Origin: Pseudomonas sp. QS1027
GTDB taxonomy: Bacteria; Pseudomonadota; Gammaproteobacteria; Pseudomonadales; Pseudomonadaceae
DNA length: 64,000 nt
Assembly: GCF_002814235.1 (NCBI RefSeq)
Contig: NZ_PHSU01000003.1
Coordinates: 558,001 to 622,000 of the forward strand
Direction: 5' to 3'
In this document: in pieces, positions 29,997 through 38,746 of the stretch
How the letters are laid out: each line of letters begins with the position of its first letter
Position numbering within the stretch: the first letter of the stretch is position 1
Position numbers and translations under genes: made by a program
Notes under the pieces: generated by a model
Seen by the model: only the letters and a program-made list of their open reading frames with translations
What the model was told of the DNA's origin: nothing
Database searches by the model: none

Positions 29997-30557
29997 TTAC
30001 TCCACCTGATCCTTCAAGTGCGCCTTCGTCACCGCCAGTATCTTTTGCGCCAGGGCCTCATCCTCGGCACTCCTGGACAACACCAGGGCGCCCACCAGCG
30101 TCGCCAGCATGACAATGCTCTGATCCTGGGCGTCCGGCCCTGACCCCAGAGCTTCCTCCACCTGCTTGAGTCGCGACTCGATCACCGTATCCGTTGTCGG
30201 GCTCGGCTCGCCTCGCTGACCCAACTCCAGGCACATGGTCGGTAGTGGGCAGCCGTGATCCGGGGTGGTCAGGTGCCACTCGGACAGATAGCTGTCGATA
30301 AACGCCTGCAACGGCTTGTCCTGGCTGAACAGCGTATCGCAGTGCACATCCAGTTCGGCCGCCGCTTCCTGCAATGCCTTCTCCACCAGCTCATCCTTGG
30401 ATTTGAAATGCGCGTAGAAGCCACCATGGGTCAGCCCCAGTGCCTTCATCAGGGGTTGCAGGCCGGTCGCACCAATGCCATCACGGCGGAAGCGTGCGGC
30501 GGCTTCCCGGATGATGCGTTCGTGGGTCTGGGCTTTGTGGTCTTGTGAATACCGCAT
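29997..30557 (-). CDS. TetR family transcriptional regulator
   Basis: DNA-binding repressor-type protein of 186 aa. The N-terminal helix-turn-helix is the TetR type: ERIIREAAARFRRDGIGATGLQPLMKALGLTHGGFYAHFKSKDELV. The rest is a helical ligand-binding domain with two cysteines around residues 100-110 (GCPLPTMCLE). It is convergent with comEA and divergent from a GntR regulator; no obvious target gene adjoins it. Confidence 0.92.
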   Translation of the reverse strand: MRYSQDHKAQTHERIIREAAARFRRDGIGATGLQPLMKALGLTHGGFYAHFKSKDELVEKALQEAAAELDVHCDTLFSQDKPLQAFIDSYLSEWHLTTPDHGCPLPTMCLELGQRGEPSPTTDTVIESRLKQVEEALGSGPDAQDQSIVMLATLVGALVLSRSAEDEALAQKILAVTKAHLKDQVE

Positions 30558-30697
30558 GGCGGGTTCTCCGAATCGTTAAGCCATGATAACCGTGACGTGT
30601 AGGCGATTTGTCATGTTTTTTCAAGGGCGCATGCAGCCAATGGAAAAAATCCGAAACCATGGACCTGGCATGAATAGTGATTACCCATTGATCTACG

Positions 30698-30710
30698 ATT
30701 GTTGAACAAT
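30698..30710. promoter_or_regulatory. Palindrome upstream of GntR gene, candidate operator
   Basis: ATTGTT-G-AACAAT is a perfect inverted repeat ending three bases before the ribosome site of the GntR gene at 30725. Its position suggests autoregulation; the TTGT/ACAA core resembles known FadR/FCD-family sites. This is inference. Confidence 0.4.
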
Positions 30711-30724
30711 CCAAGGCGATGATC

Positions 30725-31378
30725 ATGAGTACACAGCTGTCCCTGGCCGACCAGATTACCCTGGAGTTGCGTGCCGATATCATCGGTGGCCGCCTGCTGC
30801 CGGGCATGCCGTTGGTCGAGAACGATCTGGTCAATACCTACAACGCTTCGCGCAACACGATTCGAGAGGCGCTCCATCGGCTCGGCCAGGAAGGCCTGGC
30901 ACGTTACGTCCGGAACAAGGGCGTGATGGTGCGCCGCCTCGGCGTCGAGGAGGTACGCGATCTGTTCCAAGTGCGCCGCACCCTGGAGCTGCAGGCCATC
31001 GCCCTGAGCAAACCCCTGCGCGAATACCAGTCCGACCGCATGCTCGAGTCCATCGAGGCCGCCGAGTTGGCTCGCGAGCGCGAGGATTGGCGGGCCCTGG
31101 GCACCCACAGCCTGGCGTTTCATCAACATATCGTCGGCTTGATGCGCAGTCCGCTGTTCGACGAGTTTTTTACCAATATCGTTGCGCAGTTGCGCCTGGT
31201 GTTTTGTTCGGCGCCCGATGAGCAGCGTTTCCAAGCGCCCTGGCTGGCGCGTGATCGTTATATCCACGACCTGCTCGCCGAGGGTGACAAGCACGCCGCC
31301 GGGGAGGCGATGAGCCTGTACCTCGACGATTCCGAGCAGATGCTGCTCGACTTTTTAAGCCGTCCTTCCCATCACTGA
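30725..31378 (+). CDS. GntR family transcriptional regulator (FCD domain)
   Basis: A 217 aa regulator with an N-terminal winged helix (residues ~5-72: ITLELRADIIGGRLLPG, ASRNTIREALHRLGQEGL) and a helical FCD effector-binding domain (~80-215). The FCD metal ligand positions include His residues in HSLAFHQHIV. ATG 30725 is favoured over ATG 30719 because AAGG is eight bases upstream of it. It is followed closely by a DUF1989 gene, which is probably its target, along with the permease gene further on. Confidence 0.92.
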   Translation: MSTQLSLADQITLELRADIIGGRLLPGMPLVENDLVNTYNASRNTIREALHRLGQEGLARYVRNKGVMVRRLGVEEVRDLFQVRRTLELQAIALSKPLREYQSDRMLESIEAAELAREREDWRALGTHSLAFHQHIVGLMRSPLFDEFFTNIVAQLRLVFCSAPDEQRFQAPWLARDRYIHDLLAEGDKHAAGEAMSLYLDDSEQMLLDFLSRPSHH

Positions 31379-31393
31379 TCGAGGATCCTGAGC

Positions 31394-32245
31394 ATGTACA
31401 AAGACTATCCCGCCGCCTATCAGGTCAGCAAAGGCTCGGCCTTGCAGGTGGATACCGCGTTTTATGAGCGCATTCGCGAGGAAAAGGGGGCTCGTACGCT
31501 GATCGAGCAGTTCGAGGTGCCGATTCGTACCGGGCGTGCCTGGAAGGTGCCCGCCGGCCATGTATTCCGGGTAACCACGCCGGTCGGTCCGCAGGTCGGC
31601 GATTTCAACGTCTGGAATGCCAACGACCCGCGCGAGCGCCTCTGGGCGGCCCGCACCCGTCAGTTGCAAGGGGCCCATGTCAGCACCCATGACCGGCTCT
31701 GGTCGAACCTGCCGTTCCTTCGTCCGCTGGTCACCATCACCGATGACAGCCTGGCCGGGTACGGGATCGACGAGCATGGCGGACGTCTGCACGATCTGCT
31801 GGGGACACGCTGTGATCCGTATGTGAACAAGATGCTCACAGGGGAAGACTTCCACCATCACTGTCACTCGAACCTGACCCGCGCCGTCCTGCCGTATGGC
31901 TTGACCGAGTTTGATGTCCACGACGTGCTGAATATCTTCCAGTGCACAGGGCTCAATCACGACGACATGTATTTCATGAAAGCCTGTCCGGCGCAGAAGG
32001 GCGACTACCTGGAGTTCTTCGCCGAGATCGATCTGCTGTGTGCGCTGTCGACCTGTCCGGGTGGCGACCTCTCGCTGCCGATGTGGGGGCCTGAGGCGCA
32101 GGACCCCCTCAGCGTCTGTCGCCCATTGGGGGTGGAAGTCTATCGGCTGGAGCCGTCATTGCTCGAAGGCTGGAGCCAGCCTGAACGAGCGGCTTACAAA
32201 GGTCAGCATGGCTTGCATATCGCCAAGGCTGCCTGGGAGAAATAA
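31394..32245 (+). CDS. DUF1989 / urea carboxylase-associated family protein
   Basis: A 283 aa cytoplasmic protein of the DUF1989 family, often annotated as urea carboxylase-associated. The conserved His/Cys cluster DFHHHCHSNLTRAVLPYG near residue 150, with CTGLNHDDMYFM and CPAQKGDYLEFFAEIDLLCALS downstream, looks like a metal site. The family is found near nitrogen-compound catabolism genes. It sits 15 bases after a GntR regulator and shortly before a leftward ethanolamine-type permease, suggesting breakdown of an amine or ureido compound. The reaction is not known to me. Confidence 0.82.
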   Translation: MYKDYPAAYQVSKGSALQVDTAFYERIREEKGARTLIEQFEVPIRTGRAWKVPAGHVFRVTTPVGPQVGDFNVWNANDPRERLWAARTRQLQGAHVSTHDRLWSNLPFLRPLVTITDDSLAGYGIDEHGGRLHDLLGTRCDPYVNKMLTGEDFHHHCHSNLTRAVLPYGLTEFDVHDVLNIFQCTGLNHDDMYFMKACPAQKGDYLEFFAEIDLLCALSTCPGGDLSLPMWGPEAQDPLSVCRPLGVEVYRLEPSLLEGWSQPERAAYKGQHGLHIAKAAWEK

Positions 32246-32262
32246 CCTGCGGGAATGGGCGG

Positions 32263-32430
32263 TCAGCGATCCTTCGCGTCCTGGGCGTCCATCTCGGCAT
32301 TACGTTCCTCGACGCGCCGACGTTGTTCGTCGGTCAGCTCCACTTTGTTCGCGGTGTCACGCAACATCATCAGTCCGCCGACGATGGAGCCGATGGCGAC
32401 GACGATGATCAGCCAGGCATACCAGGGCAT
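32263..32430 (-). CDS. Small single-span membrane protein (DUF2897-like)
   Basis: A 55 aa protein too short for most gene callers. It begins MPWYAWLIIVVAIGSIVGGL, a single transmembrane segment, and ends with a charged helix (DEQRRRVEERNAEMDAQDAKDR). AGGAGA stands seven bases before the ATG, which supports real translation. The short form with a TM segment and charged tail matches DUF2897 proteins of Pseudomonas. Function unknown. It lies between the DUF1989 gene and the permease. Confidence 0.78.
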   Translation of the reverse strand: MPWYAWLIIVVAIGSIVGGLMMLRDTANKVELTDEQRRRVEERNAEMDAQDAKDR

Positions 32431-32551
32431 AAGGTTCTCCTAGATGGGCCGTTTGCGCATGAGCATTTCATCCGCAAGGTCGGCCCTTACCACTTCGAGT
32501 CAAAAGATTTCTCGGTGGTTCCATTGTAAGCCTGATCTGCCCGAATAGCCC

Positions 32552-33916
32552 TTAAAGCCCGGTCAGCATCGCGTCGGCCGGCGCCGCGGCACGCGATTGC
32601 CCGGTCAACAGGAAGTAGAGGAAGCCCGCGGCCATGAAGCCGAGGAAAATCAGGCCGATCAGCGTGTTGAACCAGGCCATCGCGATCAGGCACACCACCG
32701 CCAGGACCAGCGCGATCCCCGGCACGATCGGATAACCCGGTGCGCGGAAGCTGCGTTCCAGATTGGGTTCGGTTTTACGCAGTTTGAACAGACTGAGCAT
32801 GCTGATGATGTACATCACGATGGCGCCGAACACCGACATGGTGATCATCGCTGCCGTCAAACTCATGCCCTGCAGGTTGACCAGGCCGTCGCTGTAGATT
32901 GCCGCGATGCCGATCAGGCCACCGGCAATAATGGCCCGGTGCGGGGTCTGGAAGCGTGACAGCTTGGCCAGGTAGGCGGGCAGGTAACCGGCCCGGGCCA
33001 GGGCGAAGAACTGCCGCGAGTAGCCGAGAATGATGCCGTGGAAGCTCGCCACCAGGCCGAACAGGCCGATCCATACCAGCATGTGCATCCAGCTGGAGTT
33101 GCTGCCCACTACCGCTTTCATTGCCTGGGGCAACGGGTCGTTGATGTTCGACAGCTGGCGCCAGTCGCCGACACCGCCGGCCATCACCATCACGCCGAGG
33201 GCCAGGAATACCAGGGTCAGGATGCCGCCGACATAGGCTTTGGGAATGGTGCGCTTGGGGTCCTTGGCTTCTTCGGCGGCCATGGCCGCGCCTTCGATGG
33301 CCAGGAAGAACCAGATCGCAAAGGGGATCGCGGCAAAGATGCCGGGGATCGAGTCGATGCTGAAGTTGCTCGAGCCGGACCAGCCGTTGAGCACGAAATT
33401 GCTGAAACTGAAGCCCGGCGCGACCACGCCCATGAACACCAGCAACTCGGCTACTGCCAGTACCGTCACCACCAGTTCGAAGGTGGCGGCGATGCTGACG
33501 CCAAGGATATTCAGGCCCATGAACACCACATAGGCGCCGACGGCGGCCAGGCGCGGGTCGAGGTCCGGGTACTGGACGTTCAGATAGGCGCCGATGGCCA
33601 TGGCGATGGCCGGTGGAGCGAAGACGAATTCGATCAGGGTGGCAATCCCTGCGATCAGCCCGCCGCGTTCGCCAAAGGCCCGACGGCTGTAGGCAAAGGG
33701 CCCGCCAGCGTGGGGAATCGCGGTGGTCAGCTCGGTGAAACTGAAGATGAAGCAGGTGTACATGGTCGCCACCAGCAGGGTGGTGATGAGAAAGCCCAGG
33801 GTACCGGCGGTCCCCCAACCGTAGCTCCAGCCAAAATATTCCCCGGAGATCACCAGTCCGACCGCGATCCCCCACAGGTGCAGCGTGCCCAGCGTGGGCT
33901 TGAGTTGTGTGTTCAT
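32552..33916 (-). CDS. eat: Ethanolamine-type amino acid/amine permease (APC family)
   Basis: Inner-membrane transporter of 454 aa with 12 transmembrane segments, APC superfamily, closest in pattern to the ethanolamine permease Eat. Features: [21 protein letters not shown] at TM1, [44 protein letters not shown], and [19 protein letters not shown]. The eutBC genes that often accompany eat are not here; instead a DUF1989 gene and a GntR regulator are close by, so the substrate may differ. It diverges from pyrF. Confidence 0.85.
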   Translation of the reverse strand: MNTQLKPTLGTLHLWGIAVGLVISGEYFGWSYGWGTAGTLGFLITTLLVATMYTCFIFSFTELTTAIPHAGGPFAYSRRAFGERGGLIAGIATLIEFVFAPPAIAMAIGAYLNVQYPDLDPRLAAVGAYVVFMGLNILGVSIAATFELVVTVLAVAELLVFMGVVAPGFSFSNFVLNGWSGSSNFSIDSIPGIFAAIPFAIWFFLAIEGAAMAAEEAKDPKRTIPKAYVGGILTLVFLALGVMVMAGGVGDWRQLSNINDPLPQAMKAVVGSNSSWMHMLVWIGLFGLVASFHGIILGYSRQFFALARAGYLPAYLAKLSRFQTPHRAIIAGGLIGIAAIYSDGLVNLQGMSLTAAMITMSVFGAIVMYIISMLSLFKLRKTEPNLERSFRAPGYPIVPGIALVLAVVCLIAMAWFNTLIGLIFLGFMAAGFLYFLLTGQSRAAAPADAMLTGL

Positions 33917-34177
33917 ACGTTTCTCCCTGAACGGTTTGTTTATTGCTCGGCTCAGGGGATTGCAGTGGACGTGCCAGCCGCCAGGATCGCGTCGTTATCT
34001 GCGAAAAGCTGTCGTATCGAGGACGTTTCGCCGATGTTCGCCTGGGTTTCGACTTGCTTTGGTGCGAGCTCGGGCATTTATGGCGCATCGGGACTAGATT
34101 TACCGATCACCGGGTCCCGATACGCCCCGGGTTCCGCTACAATGCGCGCCGATTTCGACTTGCCAGAGAGCCCGCCC

Positions 34178-34876
34178 ATGTCCGCCTGCCAGACGCCTAT
34201 CATCGTCGCCCTGGATTTCCCCTCCCGTGACGCCGCCCTGAAGCTGGCCGATCAACTGGACCCGAAGCTGTGCCGGGTCAAGGTCGGCAAGGAGCTGTTC
34301 ACCAGTTGCGCGGCGGAAATTGTCGGCACCCTGCGTGACAAGGGCTTCGAGGTGTTCCTCGACCTGAAATTCCACGATATTCCCAACACTACGGCCATGG
34401 CGGTCAAGGCGGCGGCGGAGATGGGCGTGTGGATGGTCAACGTGCATTGCTCCGGCGGCCTGCGCATGATGGCGGCGTGCCGTGAGGTGCTGGACCAGCG
34501 CAGCGGCCCGCAGCCGTTGTTGATCGGCGTGACCGTGCTGACCAGCATGGAGCGCGAGGACCTGGCCGGTATCGGCCTGGATGTCGATCCGCAGGTGCAG
34601 GTGTTGCGTCTGGCGGCGTTGGCGGAAAAGGCCGGGATGGATGGCCTGGTGTGCTCGGCCCTGGAAGCCACGGCGCTCAAGAGTGCTCATCCGGGCTTGC
34701 AGTTGGTGACCCCGGGGATTCGTCCGGCGGGCAGTGCCCAGGACGATCAGCGTCGTATCCTGACCCCTCGTCAGGCCCTGGATGCCGGTTCCGATTACCT
34801 GGTCATCGGTCGCCCGATCAGCCAGGCGGCCGATCCGGCCCAGGCGCTGGCGGCGGTAGTGGCCGAACTGGCCTGA
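34178..34876 (+). CDS. pyrF: Orotidine 5'-phosphate decarboxylase
   Basis: Last step of UMP synthesis: decarboxylation of OMP. The 232 aa TIM-barrel shows [19 protein letters not shown] at the N-terminus, the catalytic Lys/Asp motif [48 protein letters not shown] and [13 protein letters not shown] 34178 gives the normal length; a very long upstream in-frame reading is only antisense to the permease gene. A hairpin with long arms follows the stop. Confidence 0.97.
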   Translation: MSACQTPIIVALDFPSRDAALKLADQLDPKLCRVKVGKELFTSCAAEIVGTLRDKGFEVFLDLKFHDIPNTTAMAVKAAAEMGVWMVNVHCSGGLRMMAACREVLDQRSGPQPLLIGVTVLTSMEREDLAGIGLDVDPQVQVLRLAALAEKAGMDGLVCSALEATALKSAHPGLQLVTPGIRPAGSAQDDQRRILTPRQALDAGSDYLVIGRPISQAADPAQALAAVVAELA

Positions 34877-34887
34877 TTGGGTGGCGG

Positions 34888-34931
34888 GCTTGTCGCGGGC
34901 AATCGGTCGATAGTCGATTGCCCGAGACAAG
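34888..34931. terminator. Inverted repeat between pyrF and the oxidoreductase gene
   Basis: CTTGTCGCGGGCAATCG (from 34889) pairs with CGATTGCCCGAGACAAG (ending 34931) with one mismatch, across a short loop. It lies between two convergent genes and resembles REP-type hairpins, so it may act as a shared terminator. Confidence 0.55.
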
Positions 34932-34953
34932 AGTTACCTGAAAAAACGTCGGC

Positions 34954-35958
34954 TCAGACCTTCAGCACCAACTTGCCGAAATTCTCCCCGCTGAACAGCT
35001 TCATCAGCGTTTCCGGAAAGGTCTCCAGGCCTTCGACGATATCTTCCTTGCTCTTGAGCTGGCCCTTGGCGATCCAGCCGGCCATTTCCTGTCCGGCCGC
35101 GGCGAAGCGACTGGCGTAGTCCATCACCACGAAGCCTTCCATGCGCGCGCGATTGACCAGCAGCGCCAGATAATTGGCCGGGCCTTTCACCGCTTCCTTG
35201 TTGTTGTACTGGCTGATGGCACCGCAGATCACCACGCGCGCCTTGAAGTTCAGGCGGGTCAGCACCGCGTCGAGAATGTCGCCCCCGACGTTGTCGAAAT
35301 ACACGTCGACGCCTTTCGGACATTCACGTTTCAGGCCGGCGCCAACGTCCTCGCTCTTGTAGTCGATGGCCCCATCGAAGCCCAGTTCGTCGATCAGGAA
35401 CTGGCACTTCTCGGCACCGCCGGCAATCCCCACCACTCGGCAACCCTTGAGCTTGGCAATCTGCCCGGCAATGCTGCCGACCGCGCCGGCCGCACCGGAG
35501 ATCACCACGGTTTCGCCGTCTTTCGGCGCACCGACATCCAGCAGGGCGAAGTAGGCGGTCATGCCGGTCATGCCCAGGGCGGACAGGTAGCGCGGCAGCG
35601 GCGCCAGTGTCGGGTCGACCTTGTAGAAGCCCTTCGGCTCACCGAGGAAATAGTCCTGTACTCCCAGGGCACCGTTGACATGGTCGCCGACGGCAAAGCC
35701 GGGGTGGTTGGACGCCACGACTTTTCCGACGCCCAAGGCGCGCATCACCTCGCCAATGCCCACCGGCGGGATGTAGGACTTGCCCTCGTTCATCCAGCCG
35801 CGCATGGCCGGGTCCAGGGACAGGTATTCGTTCTTGACCAGGATCTGGCCCGCTCCCGGTTCGCCCACCGGCACTTGCTGGTAGGTGAAGGTCTCGCGGG
35901 TCGCAGGGCCGACCGGGCGCTTGGCCAGCAGGAATTGGCGATTGTTCTGGGTGGTCAT
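34954..35958 (-). CDS. NADP-dependent oxidoreductase, MDR superfamily (CurA/YncB-like)
   Basis: Zinc-free medium-chain dehydrogenase/reductase of the prostaglandin reductase/leukotriene hydroxydehydrogenase type, 334 aa, expected to reduce alpha,beta-unsaturated carbonyls with NADPH. Motifs: YLSLDPAMRGWMNE near the N-terminus, SALGMTGMTAYFALLDVG, the Rossmann loop VISGAAGAVGSIAGQIAKLKG, and VDVYFDNVGGDILDAV. ATG 35958 (MTTQNNRQFLLAKRP) is chosen; a longer reading from 36093 is not conserved-looking. It is convergent with pyrF and divergent from an SDR gene. Confidence 0.92.
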   Translation of the reverse strand: MTTQNNRQFLLAKRPVGPATRETFTYQQVPVGEPGAGQILVKNEYLSLDPAMRGWMNEGKSYIPPVGIGEVMRALGVGKVVASNHPGFAVGDHVNGALGVQDYFLGEPKGFYKVDPTLAPLPRYLSALGMTGMTAYFALLDVGAPKDGETVVISGAAGAVGSIAGQIAKLKGCRVVGIAGGAEKCQFLIDELGFDGAIDYKSEDVGAGLKRECPKGVDVYFDNVGGDILDAVLTRLNFKARVVICGAISQYNNKEAVKGPANYLALLVNRARMEGFVVMDYASRFAAAGQEMAGWIAKGQLKSKEDIVEGLETFPETLMKLFSGENFGKLVLKV

Positions 35959-36193
35959 GGCAGGCACTCGAAGATCAATGAAGTCTTGTTGATAGACCCT
36001 CATCGCGCAGACAGCAAGTTTTGCAGGCAAGGCGAATAGGGCGTGATCCACTTCAATGATGAAAGTCCCCATAACCTTATCACTGCAACGCATAAGCTAT
36101 TAACCGGGCTTCTGATAGTGCTGCCGCGACGGTTGCCGCGCTGGCTAGACTGAGAGCACAGCAGCCCTTTCGTATTGCATTGAGGACATACCC

Positions 36194-36955
36194 ATGAGCA
36201 TGACGTTTTCCGGCCAGGTAGCCCTGGTGACCGGCGCAGCGGCCGGCATTGGCCGTGCGACCGCCCAGGCGTTTGCCGCCGAAGGCCTGAAGGTGGTCGT
36301 TGCCGACCTCGACGTTACCGGCGGTGAGGGCACGGTCGAGCTGATCCGCGCCGCGGGCGGCGATGCCGTGTTCGTGCGTTGCAATGTCACCCAGGAAGCC
36401 GATGTGCAAAACCTCATGGCCCAGGCTGTGAACGCCTACGGACGGGTGGACTACGCCTTCAACAATGCCGGTATCGAGATCGAGAAAGGCCGACTGGCCG
36501 ACGGTACCCTGGACGAGTTCGATGCGATCATGGGCGTCAATGTCAAAGGCGTCTGGCTGTGCATGAAGTACCAGTTGCCGCTGATGCTGGCCCAGGGTGG
36601 TGGTGCCATCGTCAACACCGCCTCGGTAGCCGGCCTGGGCGCGGCGCCGAAGATGAGTATCTACGCGGCTTCCAAGCACGCCGTCATCGGCCTGACCAAG
36701 TCGGCGGCCATCGAGTACGCGAAGAAGAAAATCCGCGTCAATGCCGTCTGCCCGGCGGTGATCGATACCGATATGTTCCGTCGCGCCTATGAGGCTGATC
36801 CGAAGAAGGCTGAATTTGCCGCGGCCATGCATCCGGTCGGGCGCATCGGCAAGGTCGAGGAGATCGCCAGCGCGGTGCTTTATCTGTGCAGTGACGGTGC
36901 CGCTTTCACCACCGGTCATGCCCTGGCCGTGGACGGCGGAGCCACCGCGATTTGA
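36194..36955 (+). CDS. Short-chain dehydrogenase/reductase
   Basis: Classical SDR of 253 aa with a Rossmann fold. TGAAAGIGRATAQAFA binds the cofactor, NNAGIEIEKG is the structural NNAG motif, and the catalytic residues are Ser in TASVAGLGA and the YAASK tyrosine/lysine. An acidic residue after beta-2 (ADLDVTGG) suggests NAD(H) preference. The C-terminus GHALAVDGGATAI is typical. The substrate cannot be told. It stands alone, followed by a good terminator. Confidence 0.93.
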   Translation: MSMTFSGQVALVTGAAAGIGRATAQAFAAEGLKVVVADLDVTGGEGTVELIRAAGGDAVFVRCNVTQEADVQNLMAQAVNAYGRVDYAFNNAGIEIEKGRLADGTLDEFDAIMGVNVKGVWLCMKYQLPLMLAQGGGAIVNTASVAGLGAAPKMSIYAASKHAVIGLTKSAAIEYAKKKIRVNAVCPAVIDTDMFRRAYEADPKKAEFAAAMHPVGRIGKVEEIASAVLYLCSDGAAFTTGHALAVDGGATAI

Positions 36956-36997
36956 GCTGTCGCTCGCTTCGCCCCGGTTCGTAGCCCTTTTGCAAGG

Positions 36998-37023
36998 AAC
37001 CCGCCTAATGGCGGGTTTTTTTA
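36998..37023 (+). terminator. Rho-independent terminator after the SDR gene
   Basis: AACCCGCC and GGCGGGTT form an eight-base stem with a TAAT loop, followed by a run of T residues to about 37022. Confidence 0.9.
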
Positions 37024-37205
37024 TGTCCGCCGGTGTTGGAAATCCGGTCGGTACATTCGCCCGCACGCGTCAGTCGGTGTCTTCAGGGCCCGGCGGGCGG
37101 GCCTTACAAGGCGGGGGCGAGAGGCTTTTTGTGCAAGCAAGACCCCCGGGCTTTTGTGTTTAACTGTTTAACGAGAAATAACAATGGGTTGGAGCGTCAA
37201 ACAGA

Positions 37206-38630
37206 ATGGATTTGGAAATTGATCGGCAGGCGCTGGTCCCCGTCGTGCAGCAAATCGTCAACGCCGTGGTCGAGTGGATTCGTTGCCAGCGCGCAGGCCC
37301 CGGGACTCGCCTGCCATCGGTTCGGCAGCTGGCCAAGGACAACTCCCTCAGCCAGGCGAATGTCCTTGAAGCCTGCCAGCGCCTGGTGGCGCAGGGCGTG
37401 CTGACACCGCGCAACGGCTCGGCCTTTATTGTCTCTGATGCCCATGGTGATGCCGGAGACAACGGCGAGCCGCAGTGGTACGAAGGCCTGGAAGCGGAGT
37501 GGGGCGCCTTCAGCGAACATCCCCTGGGCGAGTTGAAGCTGGGCTGCGGCTGGGTACCCGAAAGCTGGCGCGAGAGCGATGACATCGCCTATGCGATTCG
37601 CCAGGTCAGTCGTACGCAGATGCATGGGATGTTCAGCTACAGCACGCCCCAGGGGCTGTTGGCCTTGCGTCAACAGATCCAGAAGCGCCTGGCGCAAAAG
37701 GGCATTGCCTGCGCCCCCGAGCAGATACTGACGACCCATGGTGTCACCCAGGCGCTGGATCTGCTGGTGCGTCAGTTGCTCAAGCCGGGTGACTGCGTCC
37801 TGGTGGAAACACCGGGCTACGCCAACCTGTACAAATTGCTGGCGCTGCAGGGGGTCAAGCTGCTGGAGGTGGAGCGCACGCAGTCCGGGCCGGACATGGA
37901 GCAGTTATCCAGGCTGTTGCAGCAGTACCGTCCGCGCTGCCTGTTCATCAACAGCCTCTACCACAACCCGACCGGGACCAGCCTGACCCTGGCGGTGGCC
38001 ACGCAGTTGTTGCAGCTGGCCCAGACCCATGACTTCCTGATCGTCGAAGACGCTATCTACAGCGATTTGCAAAACGGGCCCGGCGTACAACTGGCCGCCC
38101 TGGATGGCGCCCAGCGGGTGATCTACGTCGGTGGCTTTTCGAAAACCCTGAGCAGTTCGTTGCGGGTCGGATTCGTCCGCGCCCGGGGCGAACTGATCCA
38201 GCGCCTGGCGCAAGTGAAGATGATCACCAGCCTCGGCGCCTCGCGCTTTGCCGAGTGTGTGGTCGCCATGCTGCTGGCCAATGGCACCTATCGCAAGTTG
38301 GTGCAGCGACTGCGCCAGCGCCTGAGCGTGGAGCGGGTCACCACCCTGGACACCTTGGAGCGGGCGGGCTGGGAGGTGTTCACCGAGCCTGCCGGCGGCA
38401 TGTTCATCTGGGCCCGCAGCCCGGGCTATCCTCTGGCGCAAGTCCTGGCCCGGGCGCGCAAGCTGGGGGTGCTGCTGGCCCCGGGCGATGCCTTTATGCC
38501 GCAGGGTAAAAGCAGTGACTGGCTGAGGATAAATGTGGCCTATGCTTCGGACCTGCGCGCGCAGAAGTTCTTCCGTCTGCTGGGGGGCGCCGAATCGACC
38601 TCGACCATCCTGAAAGCGACGCGGATGTAG
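37206..38630 (+). CDS. MocR-type transcriptional regulator (GntR HTH plus aminotransferase domain)
   Basis: A 474 aa protein joining an N-terminal GntR winged helix (residues ~8-75: VEWIRCQRAGPGTRLPSVRQLAKDNSLSQANVLEACQRL) to a fold-type I aminotransferase domain (~115-465). The PLP lysine is in YVGGFSKTLSSSLRVGF, and NPTGTS with VEDAIYSDL complete the cofactor pocket. MocR proteins usually use PLP-ligand chemistry to sense amino compounds rather than act as metabolic enzymes. No divergent target gene adjoins it; a chemoreceptor gene follows on the same strand. Confidence 0.92.
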   Translation: MDLEIDRQALVPVVQQIVNAVVEWIRCQRAGPGTRLPSVRQLAKDNSLSQANVLEACQRLVAQGVLTPRNGSAFIVSDAHGDAGDNGEPQWYEGLEAEWGAFSEHPLGELKLGCGWVPESWRESDDIAYAIRQVSRTQMHGMFSYSTPQGLLALRQQIQKRLAQKGIACAPEQILTTHGVTQALDLLVRQLLKPGDCVLVETPGYANLYKLLALQGVKLLEVERTQSGPDMEQLSRLLQQYRPRCLFINSLYHNPTGTSLTLAVATQLLQLAQTHDFLIVEDAIYSDLQNGPGVQLAALDGAQRVIYVGGFSKTLSSSLRVGFVRARGELIQRLAQVKMITSLGASRFAECVVAMLLANGTYRKLVQRLRQRLSVERVTTLDTLERAGWEVFTEPAGGMFIWARSPGYPLAQVLARARKLGVLLAPGDAFMPQGKSSDWLRINVAYASDLRAQKFFRLLGGAESTSTILKATRM

Positions 38631-38746
38631 CTTTTGGCCATTATTCCGGCGCCAAAGGCTTGTGCTTTACCCGTCCCGATTGCGAATCTGCATGAATCTT
38701 GAATGGGCGTGTGCACCTTCAGCATTCTAATCGGGGATTAAGCGCC

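Noticed and set aside
33038..34177. In-frame 380-codon extension upstream of pyrF
   Set aside because: It runs antisense through the permease gene; pyrF has its normal family start at 34178.
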